Below, one piece after another: positions 1 through 8,302 of a stretch of 64,000 nucleotides of DNA (the stretch's first letter is position 1; each line of letters begins with the position of its first letter). The stretch comes from Acidimicrobiia bacterium (lineage in GTDB: Bacteria > Actinomycetota > Acidimicrobiia > Spongiisociales > ZC4RG35), in NCBI GenBank assembly GCA_013812505.1, contig JACCTH010000021.1:1-64000 (forward strand). Direction: 5' to 3'. Position numbers and translations under genes: made by a program. The notes beneath the pieces were generated by a model. It was not told the origin of the DNA. It saw only the letters and a list, made by a program, of their open reading frames with translations, and did not search any database.

Positions 1-117
1 CACAGCCAAGACGACTTAGACCACATCGCCTCGCTCCTCAACGGACGCCCTCGACAAACCCTCAACTGGATGACACCATCAGAAGCACTAAACCAACTTG
101 TTGCACTCACCCCCTGA
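1..117 (+). CDS. IS30-family transposase, C-terminal fragment (5' end outside window)
   Basis: The first 38 codons are open from the window edge to a TGA. They encode the typical tail of IS30-type DDE transposases, with a block reading [20 protein letters not shown] that matches the family's conserved (N-x-R-P-R-x-T-L-x-W-x-T-P-x-E-A) signature. The catalytic DDE residues lie upstream and cannot be seen, so it is unknown whether the element is intact. The IS end must lie in the 37 bp before the stop codon of the next gene on the minus strand. I could not define the terminal inverted repeat from one end alone. Confidence 0.82.
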   Translation, partial: HSQDDLDHIASLLNGRPRQTLNWMTPSEALNQLVALTP

Positions 118-154
118 CGGCGCCTTCGTGTGGGGACAAATTTGGGCGAGAGAG

Positions 155-919
155 CTAGTTGGAGAAGGACACCGCAAACGCCGAGGCCCAGCGGTTCATG
201 AGCTCGCCGTAGTAGCGGCCGGCTTCGTCGAGGTTGCCCTCGGAGAGGGCGTTGATCGAAGCCCAAACATCGGCGACCGATTCATCGATTACGAGGACGG
301 ACGGGTCGAACATCTCGGCGACTCCGGCATAGTCGAGCTCGAGCATTGCCTCGGCGGGGAACTCCGCCAACCACAGACCCAGGTTGTTGACCTCCGCCAC
401 CAGGTTCTCCGGCAGGCCGGCGGCGATCATCACCTCGGCGGCGCGATTGACCCGCTCGAGCCCTTTGGCCAGGTTGGTTCGATACTGGATGAGAGCGAAC
501 CGTCCGTTGTCGGTATAGATGCGTTCGTTGGGGGCGAAGGGCACCAGCCAGCGGATGGGGACATGCCAGGCAGACGTGAGAATGTGCGAGCGAATGTCGG
601 GCTCGCTCGCCCGCAGTCGTCGTAGCTCTCGCTCGGCTTGCCGAGCGACATCTTCGGGAATGATCACGGCTTTGCCGAACACTTCCAGATGATGGGACAG
701 AGCCAGCACTCCTTCCAGCATGCGCAGGTGCGGCCGCCGCGGGCACACATAGCGTCTGCCTTTCCAGTCGGTGATCCAGGCGTCCTCGATCATCGACTCG
801 CCGATAAAGCCATACGGTTCCCAGCGACGGGGACGGCGCGGCGAAGTAACGGAGTGAGGCTCCCACGCTCTGATCTGATCCTCAGGCAAATAGACGCGCA
901 GAAAGGACGATTTGATCAT
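155..919 (-). CDS. Conserved hypothetical protein (about 254 aa)
   Basis: I do not recognise a named family. The protein is soluble-looking, without a signal peptide or membrane segment. It has a basic, Arg/Trp-rich N-terminal half (for example RRYVCPRRPHLRMLEG) and a central block with ILTSAWHVPIRWLVPF followed by an acidic, Ala/Glu-rich C-terminal half. An ATG at 919 is preferred over a TTG two codons upstream, because translation from the ATG begins cleanly at MIKSSFLRVYLPED. The gene is monocistronic as far as the window shows. It reads towards the IS30 fragment, whose stop codon lies only 37 bp beyond its own. Confidence 0.75.
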   Translation of the reverse strand: MIKSSFLRVYLPEDQIRAWEPHSVTSPRRPRRWEPYGFIGESMIEDAWITDWKGRRYVCPRRPHLRMLEGVLALSHHLEVFGKAVIIPEDVARQAERELRRLRASEPDIRSHILTSAWHVPIRWLVPFAPNERIYTDNGRFALIQYRTNLAKGLERVNRAAEVMIAAGLPENLVAEVNNLGLWLAEFPAEAMLELDYAGVAEMFDPSVLVIDESVADVWASINALSEGNLDEAGRYYGELMNRWASAFAVSFSN

Positions 920-1054
920 CGCCAATTCATCCTAAGGGCAGGTGCTGAACACCCGAGGGGCCGTTAGACTCGCCCTCGAAAGGAGTAGTGCGGCTTCGCT
1001 GGAAACCACGCTTTTGGTGATCTTCTTTCTTTCTAAGTCGAGGGGGGCCCTTCA

Positions 1055-3085
1055 GTGATGGAGTGGATGCGACGCGACCTCCATCATGGCGACCTCGGCT
1101 TGAGCGACGACGACCTCCGCGAGATGTATCGGTTCATGCTCCTCGCCCGCCGCGTCGATGACCGGATGTTTGCTCTCAATCGCCAGGGCCGAGCGCCGTT
1201 TGTCGTGGGTTCGTCGGGACACGAAGCGATCCAGGTGGCTTCGGCGATGGCCCTCGATCGCGATAAGGATTGGGTGCTTCCCTACTACCGGGATATGGGA
1301 GTGGCCCTCGCCTGGGGTCTATCGCTCCTCGACATCTTCCGGGCGGTCTTTGCCCGAGGCAACGATTCGTTCTCCGGAGGCCGACAGCTTCCCAATCACT
1401 GGTCGAGCCGCCCCAAGCGCGTGTTCACCCAGTCATCGTGCATCGGGACGCAATACCCGCACGCCGTCGGGATCGCCAAAGCCCTCCAGATCAAAGGCGA
1501 CAACGCCGTCGTTGCGGTTTATGGCGGGGAGGGTTCCACCTCAGAAGGCGATTGGCACGAGGCTGTCAACTTCGCCGGCATCCATCGGCTGCCGGTGCTC
1601 TTCATCGCCGAGAACAACGGGTATGCGATCTCGGTCCCGAGCAACGACGAGGTTGCCGGATCAATTCATGGCCGCGCGATTGGCTATGGAATGAAGGGTT
1701 ACCTGATCGATGGCAACGACCCTCTGGTCGTTTATCGAACCGTGCGCGAGGCTGCCGAGCGAGCCCGAAATGGCGAAGGCCCGAGCTTGATTGAGGCCGA
1801 GACCTATCGCTACTACGCCCACACCTCAGATGACGACGATCGGCTCTATCGGACCCGGGAGGAGGTCGAAGAGTGGCGTCGGCACGACCCGGTGGTGACG
1901 CTCAAGCAATACCTGATCGAAGAACGGCTGCTTTCCGAATCGGACGAGGAATTGATCGCCAAAGAAGTCGTGGCCGCGGTCGCGGCCGCGGTCGAGGAGG
2001 CCGAAGCAGGGCCGCGGCCCGACGACCCCTACAGCCATGTGTATGCCCGAGTGATCGAGCTCGCGCCCGCGGCCCTCTATCCCGAACCGGCCGTGATTGG
2101 ACCCGAGGTCAATCTGATTACCGGCATCAACCGTGCGATTGGCGACGTCATGGCTTCACATCCGGACACCGTCGTCTTCGGCGAGGATGTGAGCGGCGCC
2201 AAAGGCGGGGTGTTCAAAGCCACCCAGGGCATCTCCGATCGCTTCGGAGAGGCTCGGTGTTTCAACACCCCCATCTCCGAGTCGTTGATCGTTGGGCTCG
2301 CCGTCGGCATGGGCGCCACCGAGGTTCGCCCATTAGCCGAAATCCAGTTCGCCGACTACATCCACCCCGCTTTCGATCAAATCGTGTCCGAGGCATCTCG
2401 GATCTCCTATCGATCCAACGGCACATGGTCGTGTCCGATTGTCATCAGAGTCCCGTTCGGCGCGGGGATCCACGGCGCGCTTTACCACTCGCAGTCGATC
2501 GAGACCTACTACGCGCACGTTCCCGGCCTCAAGGTCTTGGTGCCGTCGAACCCTGCCGACTTCAAAGGGCTCTTGGCCTCCGCGGTTGAGGATCCGGACC
2601 CGGTTCTCATCCTCGAACCCAAGAAGCTGTATCGGCTTGGCAAGGGTCCCTACCCGGAGGGCGACTACAAGGTTCCCATCGGCCGCGCCGCGATTCGCCG
2701 CAATGGAAGCGACATCACCATCCTCACCTATGGGGCGATGGTCCATTTCACGATGGAAGCACTGGGCCCCCTCACCGAGCTCGAAGTTTCTGTTGAAGTG
2801 ATCGACCTCCGCAGCTTGCGGCCGCTCGATTGGCCGACGATCGAGGCGTCTGTGCGCAAGACCGGTCGGGTGCTAATCGTCCACGAGGCCAACGAGTTTC
2901 TCGGTTTCGGAGCGGAGCTTGCGGCCCAGATCGCCGACAAGGCCTTTGAATGGCTCGATGCGCCGATTCGTCGATACGCCCTCGGCGACCTGCCGGCGAT
3001 GCCCTACGCACAGGAATTGGAAGACATGGTTTATCCGAACCCCGAGGGGATCATCCGCCACGCCTTGGAGCTGGCCAAGTACTGA
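1055..3085 (+). CDS. Fused alpha/beta E1 component of a 2-oxoacid (branched-chain type) dehydrogenase
   Basis: This 676-residue protein joins the E1-alpha and E1-beta subunits of a thiamine-diphosphate-dependent 2-oxoacid dehydrogenase, which decarboxylates a 2-oxoacid and passes the acyl group to lipoyl-E2. The alpha half (about residues 15-330) carries the ThDP/Mg motif as GGEGSTSEGDWHEA...NNGYAIS. GEG rather than GDG is usual in branched-chain enzymes. The beta half (about 350-676) has the conserved VVFGEDV, FNTPISE and RSLRPLDW blocks. No E2 or E3 gene is nearby, so substrate choice (branched-chain 2-oxoacid, pyruvate or acetoin) is inferred. The start is GTG at 1055 or the adjacent ATG at 1058, behind an AGGGGGG run. 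Confidence 0.88.
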   Translation: MMEWMRRDLHHGDLGLSDDDLREMYRFMLLARRVDDRMFALNRQGRAPFVVGSSGHEAIQVASAMALDRDKDWVLPYYRDMGVALAWGLSLLDIFRAVFARGNDSFSGGRQLPNHWSSRPKRVFTQSSCIGTQYPHAVGIAKALQIKGDNAVVAVYGGEGSTSEGDWHEAVNFAGIHRLPVLFIAENNGYAISVPSNDEVAGSIHGRAIGYGMKGYLIDGNDPLVVYRTVREAAERARNGEGPSLIEAETYRYYAHTSDDDDRLYRTREEVEEWRRHDPVVTLKQYLIEERLLSESDEELIAKEVVAAVAAAVEEAEAGPRPDDPYSHVYARVIELAPAALYPEPAVIGPEVNLITGINRAIGDVMASHPDTVVFGEDVSGAKGGVFKATQGISDRFGEARCFNTPISESLIVGLAVGMGATEVRPLAEIQFADYIHPAFDQIVSEASRISYRSNGTWSCPIVIRVPFGAGIHGALYHSQSIETYYAHVPGLKVLVPSNPADFKGLLASAVEDPDPVLILEPKKLYRLGKGPYPEGDYKVPIGRAAIRRNGSDITILTYGAMVHFTMEALGPLTELEVSVEVIDLRSLRPLDWPTIEASVRKTGRVLIVHEANEFLGFGAELAAQIADKAFEWLDAPIRRYALGDLPAMPYAQELEDMVYPNPEGIIRHALELAKY

Positions 3086-3100
3086 CGGCGAGAACGTCGC

Positions 3101-4300
3101 ATGCCCAAAGACAACTTGCCCGTGAATAAGCCAAGAGGTATTGAACTGCTCGAGCCCGAGATGCGCCCGGAGCAGAGCGACCTTCGAGCTGGTGCGGGCC
3201 GACACGTCATCACGATCGTTGGTCTTGCCGTGGTCGTCGGGCTCGGGCTCATGCTCCTCCCCGACCCGGCTCCTCTCGACACCAACCTCGAAGGCGCCTT
3301 GCCCGCCCCGGTGGTCGCCACCACCTTGCCCCAGCCCGAGCCGGTGGCAATAGGGCTGATCGGGCTCGATTCTTTTCCGTTGCAATTTGAGCCCAGCCTC
3401 GAGGGCTACGTGCGCCTAGCGGGTCCCGCTTTTGGCAACGGATCGTATTGGATGATCGGTACCGGGGAACAGCCCACCCTCCTCACTTCCTCCGATGGCG
3501 TCGCGTGGAGCAGAGCGGGACCATTTCCGGCCGACGACGAGCGTCTAGTCGCCATACATCGGCTCATCGGCCACCAAGGAGTTCTCATCGCCGTCGGCAC
3601 CGAGGGAAGTCAAAGTCTTGATGAGGATCCCCTTCAACGCCTCCAAGTTTGGCGATCGGCCGACGGTGTCACCTGGATTCCGGAAGAGGTCGCCAGCGGA
3701 TCGACCTTCCTAGATTCGAACATGACAGTCGACGGTCAGCAGATTGTCGTCACCGCCTCGGATGCGATCGGCCATGACCACCTCTACCGCTCGTCGTTCT
3801 TCGGCCTCTGGCAAGAGATCGCCATCACCTTTTCGACCGCGAACGGGATCATTCGCGCTCCTGATGGCGGCTTCCTGCTCAGCACAGGCGAGGGCTCGAT
3901 CCTCACCTCGGCGAATGGAGTGAACTGGAGTCCCAACACCTCCTTTGACAACGGCATGTACTCGCAATGGAACGACCAAGTCGTTGGCACCGACAACGAG
4001 AGCGGGCAATTGATGATGCGGGTAATCGGCGAAGAAGGCGCCTCAGTGACCGAGCTCCCCGACTCTCTCGAAGGCTGCCAGGTGCGGGGCGGGCCCGCCG
4101 GACTGCTAGCACTCTGCCCAAGTGAGAGCGGCTCGGCTTTCAACCTGTATCTCAGTGAGAACGGGTTGCTTTGGCAGCGGTCGCAATCAGCCATCCTCAC
4201 GGATGAGCTCATCTACCTGGGCTATACCAACGCGGGCTTTCTCATCGCCACCGAGGGCCTCGATGGAACCTTGCTCGTGGCGAGAGCGGCGCTGCCCTAA
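3101..4300 (+). CDS. Membrane-anchored protein with Asp-box-like repeats
   Basis: The 399-residue protein has a short charged N-terminus, one hydrophobic segment (about residues 36-54, ITIVGLAVVVGLGLMLL) and a large extracytoplasmic domain. In that domain an S-x-D/N-G-x-x-W motif recurs at least four times (SSDGVAW, SADGVTW, SANGVNW, SENGLLW). Such Asp-box-like repeats at regular spacing are typical of beta-propeller blades of the sialidase/BNR type. No catalytic sialidase residues were recognised, so a binding or structural role is more likely than hydrolysis. It starts 15 bp after the E1 gene and may be cotranscribed with it. Its stop overlaps the stop of the convergent amidase gene. Confidence 0.7.
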   Translation: MPKDNLPVNKPRGIELLEPEMRPEQSDLRAGAGRHVITIVGLAVVVGLGLMLLPDPAPLDTNLEGALPAPVVATTLPQPEPVAIGLIGLDSFPLQFEPSLEGYVRLAGPAFGNGSYWMIGTGEQPTLLTSSDGVAWSRAGPFPADDERLVAIHRLIGHQGVLIAVGTEGSQSLDEDPLQRLQVWRSADGVTWIPEEVASGSTFLDSNMTVDGQQIVVTASDAIGHDHLYRSSFFGLWQEIAITFSTANGIIRAPDGGFLLSTGEGSILTSANGVNWSPNTSFDNGMYSQWNDQVVGTDNESGQLMMRVIGEEGASVTELPDSLEGCQVRGGPAGLLALCPSESGSAFNLYLSENGLLWQRSQSAILTDELIYLGYTNAGFLIATEGLDGTLLVARAALP

Positions 4301-5784
4301 TAACCGGGCGGCCGGCGGTCGAACCAGGGCCGTGCTCGCTCCAATTGGCCGGCAACCTGAAACAGCAATCGGTCGGCCCCGTACGGAGCCACGAATTGCA
4401 CCCCGACCGGAAGGCCGTCGGCCGAGGTGTGGAGCGGCACCGACATCGCCGGCTGGCCGGTCATATTGAAGAGCGGAGTGTTGGGAATCGTTTCAGTCAC
4501 CGTCTTGCTCAGGTGGCGATAGAGAGCCAAAAGGGCCGGGCCGACCGGTGTACGTCGCAAAGTCTCCATCATCCGCCGCTCGGTCGTGCTCGGAGCGAGG
4601 TCTCCGTGACGCCAGGGCACGCGGGCAAGCGTCGAGGTGACCAGCAGATCGAACTGCTGGTGGAAACGGCCCATGTCGCGACCCGCCATGCGCACCTGGG
4701 TGAGGGCCGCGGCCAGGTTTTCGGCGCTGAGGTGACGACCCACCGCCCCCAGAATCCACGTGAGCAGCTCGTAGTCCTTAGGGTCGGGCTTCGACTTGCC
4801 GCTCATTCGAGTCGTCTCGGTGATCCCTTGAGCGGTGGAAGCCGCCACCAGGGTCAAGAATGCTTCCATCCACGCAGCTCGCTGCACCGGTACTTCGACA
4901 TAGGAAACCCGATGACCCAGCGACTCGAGAAGGCGGCCGGTTTCGTGGACAGCGATCCGGCATTCCTCCTCCATCGTTTCGCCCAAGAGCGGATCGGTCG
5001 ACAAGGCCACCCATAGCGATGGAGGGTCGACGTCGACCTGCGCTCGGAACGTTCCCTCATGAACCGGAGCGGTGTAGGGATCGCCCGGTTCGAAGCCGGC
5101 GATGGCATCGAGGATTCCGGCGGAGTCTCTTACCGAGCGGGTCAGGGCGTGCCCGCTGCTGAGACCGAACCAACTTTCCCCGAGGATGGGCCCGGTCGGC
5201 ACTCGTCCCCGGCTGGGTTTCAACCCGAAGAGCCCGTTGACCGACGCCGGGATTCGAATCGAGCCTCCCCCATCCGAGGCGTGGGCAACGGGCACCATTC
5301 CTGCTGCCACCGCCGCACCGGCGCCACCCGACGAGCCTCCCGCTGTGCGCCCTCGGTTCCAGGGGTTGGCCGTGACCCCATAGAGGTCGGGCTCGGTCAC
5401 CGGGGCAAGGCCGAATTCGGGGGCGGCCGTTCTCCCCAGGACTACAAGGCCGGCCGCCTCGAACCGATCGACAATCGTTGCGTTCCAGTCGGGGATAAAA
5501 CCCGACATCGAGCGCGACCCCATGGTGAGCGGGGCCTGGGCGTATTCCGCGCCGAGGTCCTTGAGCAAGAACGGCACCCCGCCGAACGGTCCGTCATTGG
5601 GCCCGTGCTCGACTCTGGCCAGGGCACGGTCGAAAAGCTTGATGACCACCGCGTTGAGGAGAGGGTTATGGGCTTCGATTCTGGAGATGGCCTCATCGAC
5701 CACCTCGCGCGCTCCCACTTCCCCGCGTCGGATCAAGCCGGCGAGACCGGAGGCGTCGTAGTCGGTGTACTCGGCAAAACCCAC
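4297..5784 (-). CDS. Amidase, amidase signature family
   Basis: The 495-residue protein belongs to the amidase signature hydrolases, which cleave carboxamides with a Ser-cisSer-Lys triad. All three residues are visible: Lys in the PFLLKDLG block (about residue 74), the cis-Ser in GRTAGGSSGG, and the nucleophilic Ser in SDGGGSIRIPAS (about residue 170). Length fits the family (450-520 aa). There is no GatB or GatC nearby, and the C-terminal part (FNMTGQPAMSVPLH) resembles stand-alone amidases rather than GatA. The substrate cannot be deduced. The gene is divergent from the selenolipoprotein gene; the spacer holds two copies of a 42-43-nt repeat. Confidence 0.88.
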   Translation of the reverse strand: MGFAEYTDYDASGLAGLIRRGEVGAREVVDEAISRIEAHNPLLNAVVIKLFDRALARVEHGPNDGPFGGVPFLLKDLGAEYAQAPLTMGSRSMSGFIPDWNATIVDRFEAAGLVVLGRTAAPEFGLAPVTEPDLYGVTANPWNRGRTAGGSSGGAGAAVAAGMVPVAHASDGGGSIRIPASVNGLFGLKPSRGRVPTGPILGESWFGLSSGHALTRSVRDSAGILDAIAGFEPGDPYTAPVHEGTFRAQVDVDPPSLWVALSTDPLLGETMEEECRIAVHETGRLLESLGHRVSYVEVPVQRAAWMEAFLTLVAASTAQGITETTRMSGKSKPDPKDYELLTWILGAVGRHLSAENLAAALTQVRMAGRDMGRFHQQFDLLVTSTLARVPWRHGDLAPSTTERRMMETLRRTPVGPALLALYRHLSKTVTETIPNTPLFNMTGQPAMSVPLHTSADGLPVGVQFVAPYGADRLLFQVAGQLERARPWFDRRPPGY

Positions 5785-5810
5785 AAGAGCCAGGGTATCG
5801 GCTCAGGCTG

Positions 5811-5914
5811 CTGTGCAGATTTTCATTGCCCCCAGCAAAGAGAATCGACACAGAGCCTGAGTCCTCCTGGTTCTGTGCAGATTTTCTGTGCCCACACCAA
5901 TGAAAACGACACAG
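5811..5914. repeat. Two copies of a 42-43-nt intergenic repeat with CTGTG...CACAG ends
   Basis: Copy 1 is 5811-5853 and copy 2 is 5873-5914. Both open with CTGTGCAGATTTTC and close with CGACACAG, so each unit has inverted CTGTG/CACAG ends and can pair with itself. Copy 2 also matches copy 1 in reverse complement (TTTTCATTG). They fill the divergent promoter region between the amidase gene and the lipoprotein gene. They could be operators, a degenerate small mobile repeat, or both. Confidence 0.7.
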
Positions 5915-5938
5915 TGGCCTAGTTACCCTTTCCGAGTG

Positions 5939-6490
5939 ATGAGAAGGTTGCTCGTGCTGGTCGTTCTCCTCCTGGTTGTGGCATGCGACACGGCGGATGT
6001 TGCCGGACAAGCGGTCACCGACTTGGCGGACACCGCTCAACTAGCCGAGATCTTCAACTCCGCCGAGCCTGATACCACGCAGTTGATTCTGCTCCTGTCC
6101 CCTACTTGAGGGGTTTGTCAAGCGGGCGCCCGTGCGGTGCAAGAAGACATCCTCAACGAGAATCCGACGGCCACCATCGCCGTCCATGTCATTTGGTTCT
6201 CGGTCCTGGGCGGGGACCAACGCTCCGAGATCAGGACCGAACTGGTCGACGACCCTCGAGCGATGCACAACTGGGATGACGATCGTGAGATCAGTGCCTT
6301 CTTTGGCGACCATGCCGAGGAGCTCGGCCTTCCCTCATCGGGCCAGCTCTGGGACGCGTATTTGCTTTTCGCGCCTGGGGCTACCTGGGAGGACACTCCG
6401 AATCCGCTAGTGGCATGGGGCGCACCAGTGGTCAACGAAAAAGAGCGGCTCCTGACAGAGTTGAACGGTCTGCTTGCGAGCGCTCCCTAG
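5939..6490 (+). CDS. Candidate selenolipoprotein: thioredoxin-like protein with in-frame UGA in a UxxC motif
   Basis: One reading frame runs from ATG 5939 to the TAG at 6488-6490, interrupted only by a TGA at 6107-6109 (codon 57). Read through, it gives 183 residues. A lipoprotein signal peptide ends in LLVVAC (Cys18). A beta-strand-like stretch, LILLLSPT, leads to UGA-G-V-C and then an amphipathic helix, QAGARAVQEDIL. This is the layout of a thioredoxin-fold CxxC, with selenocysteine replacing the first Cys. The downstream part (HVIWFSVL, WDAYLLFAPGATW) is conserved in style with extracytoplasmic Trx-like proteins. A G-first hairpin follows the UGA. Seen: the frame, motif and hairpin. Inferred: Sec insertion. 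The alternative is a nonsense mutation; selABC genes are not in this window. Confidence 0.65.
6110..6142 (+). promoter_or_regulatory. Possible bacterial SECIS hairpin after the UGA
   Basis: Directly after the UGA, GCGG (6122-6125) can pair with CCGU (6130-6133) around the loop GCGC, whose first base is G. The loop starts 16 nt after the UGA, at the short end of the 16-37 nt usual for bacterial SECIS elements. A lower stem is possible between UUGU (6115-6118) and GCAA (6139-6142). The fold was done by eye and not scored. Confidence 0.4.
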
Positions 6491-6529
6491 TCGCGTCGGC
6501 AGGTTCGGGCTTACCATCTCCGATTCGTC

Positions 6530-8302
6530 ATGCGATCCCTGCTGAGCCAACTATCTGACCGGGTCGGGGCGGCGTTTGCCGCCGAGGGGCTCGATCCCGG
6601 TCTCGGCCAGGTCCTCGTCTCTTCACGCCCCGAGCTCGCCCAGTTCCAATGCAACGGCGCCATGGCCGCAGCTCGGCAGGCCGGGCGTCCGCCACGCGAG
6701 CTCGCCGAGGCCGTCGCCGAGAAGCTTCGAGCCGACCCGGGGCCGCTCGAACAGATCGAAGTGGCCGGCCCGGGATTTCTCAACCTCCGCATCGATGACC
6801 GGTTCCTCGCCGAGTTAATCCACGAGAGTGGCGCCGACCCCCGGCTCGGGGTGAAAGCCGCTTCACCCTCGCTGACGGTGCTGGTCGACTATGCCGGCCC
6901 CAACGTTGCCAAAGCCATGCACGTCGGCCATCTGCGCGCCACGATCATCGGCGACTCCCTCGCTCGCCTCTTCCGCTTCCTCGGCCACAAAGTGATTCGT
7001 GACCCCCACTTCGGCGACTGGGGATTGCAGATGGGCCAGGTGATCGCCGCCATCGAAGAGCAGCGGCCGGACCTCCCCTTTTTCGACCTCGAGAGCGACG
7101 GCCCATATCCCGATACCTCCCCGGTCACTCTCGATGATCTCCAGGAGATCTATCCCCGTTCTTCGGCAAGGACCGAGTCCGACCCCGAGTGGGGTGAACG
7201 GGTCCGCCAGGTCACGGTCGATCTCCAGCAGGGCCGGCCGGGCTATCTGGCCCTGTGGCGGCACATGAAACGTGTCTCCGAAGAGTCACAGCGCCAGGAC
7301 TTCTCCGCCCTGGGCGTCGAATTCGATCTTTGGTTCGGCGAATCGGACGTAGCCGAATTGGTGTCGCCGTTGATCACCGACCTCCGAGAGCGGGGTCTGG
7401 CCGAGGAGAGCCGCGGGGCATTGGTGATGCGGGTCGAGCTCCCTGATGACAAGCGCGACCTTCCCCCCCTGATCCTGGAAACATCTCGGGGGGCGGTCCT
7501 GTATGGCACCACCGATCTGGCGACGATCCTTCATCGGGTGCGCGACCTCGGAGTCGACCTTGCTCTCTATGTAGTCGACGCTCGGCAGTCAGACCATTTC
7601 GAGCTGCTCTTTCGCGCCGCCCGCAGGTCTGGTTACGCGCCCGATGACGTCGGGCTCGAGCACATCCGCTTCGGAACGATGAACGGGCCTGATGGCCGGC
7701 CTTTCAAGACTCGCGCCGGTGGGGTGGTGTCGCTTGCCGATCTGATCGAGTTGATGACGGCAGCGGCCCGTCGCCGGCTTGACGAAGCCGACCTTGCCCG
7801 CTCTTATCCGCAAGCAGAACGAGAGGCCATCGCCCGTCAAGTCGGAGTGGCGGCTTTGAAGTTCGGCGACCTGATCAACAACCGCGTATCCGATTACAGC
7901 TTTGACCTCGAGCGCTTTTCGTCGTTCGAGGGCAAAACCGGCCCCTACCTCCAATACAGCGCCGTACGGATCCGTTCGATCCAGCGACGGGCAGCCGGCC
8001 TAGGGATGGACCCTGGACTGGTGCTGCCTCCTACAGTCGAACCCGAGCGGAATCTGATGCTCACACTGCTCCAGCTGCCCGAGGTTCTGGAGCGGGCCGG
8101 GGTATTGCGAGCACCCAACCACATTGCCGAGTACGCCTTTGAATTGGCCGCGGCTTGGAATCGCTTCTACGACGCGTGCCACATCATCGACGAAAGGAAC
8201 GCTGAGCGCCGAGGGGCGTGGCTGGCTCTCGCCGATCTCACGCTTCGCACTCTCACCACTGTCCTCGATCTGCTCGGGATCGAGGTGCCGGAGCGAATGT
8301 GA
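6530..8302 (+). CDS. argS: Arginyl-tRNA synthetase
   Basis: This is a class I aminoacyl-tRNA synthetase that charges tRNA-Arg in the cytoplasm. The 590-residue length is normal. An N-terminal additional domain (about residues 1-100, including FLNLRI) precedes the HIGH-type motif HVGHLRATIIGD. The KMSKS position is replaced by GRPFKTRAGG, as in E. coli ArgRS. The C-terminal half has the helical DALR anticodon-binding domain (GPYLQYSAVRIRSI and the final helices). Its stop overlaps the GTG of the next gene in a GTGA arrangement, so the two are probably translated together. Confidence 0.95.
   Translation: MRSLLSQLSDRVGAAFAAEGLDPGLGQVLVSSRPELAQFQCNGAMAAARQAGRPPRELAEAVAEKLRADPGPLEQIEVAGPGFLNLRIDDRFLAELIHESGADPRLGVKAASPSLTVLVDYAGPNVAKAMHVGHLRATIIGDSLARLFRFLGHKVIRDPHFGDWGLQMGQVIAAIEEQRPDLPFFDLESDGPYPDTSPVTLDDLQEIYPRSSARTESDPEWGERVRQVTVDLQQGRPGYLALWRHMKRVSEESQRQDFSALGVEFDLWFGESDVAELVSPLITDLRERGLAEESRGALVMRVELPDDKRDLPPLILETSRGAVLYGTTDLATILHRVRDLGVDLALYVVDARQSDHFELLFRAARRSGYAPDDVGLEHIRFGTMNGPDGRPFKTRAGGVVSLADLIELMTAAARRRLDEADLARSYPQAEREAIARQVGVAALKFGDLINNRVSDYSFDLERFSSFEGKTGPYLQYSAVRIRSIQRRAAGLGMDPGLVLPPTVEPERNLMLTLLQLPEVLERAGVLRAPNHIAEYAFELAAAWNRFYDACHIIDERNAERRGAWLALADLTLRTLTTVLDLLGIEVPERM

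Noticed and set aside
5258-5278. GGGATTCGAATCGAGCC, similar to a tRNA T-arm
   Set aside because: No acceptor stem or anticodon arm can be drawn around it, and it lies in the conserved catalytic region of the amidase gene.
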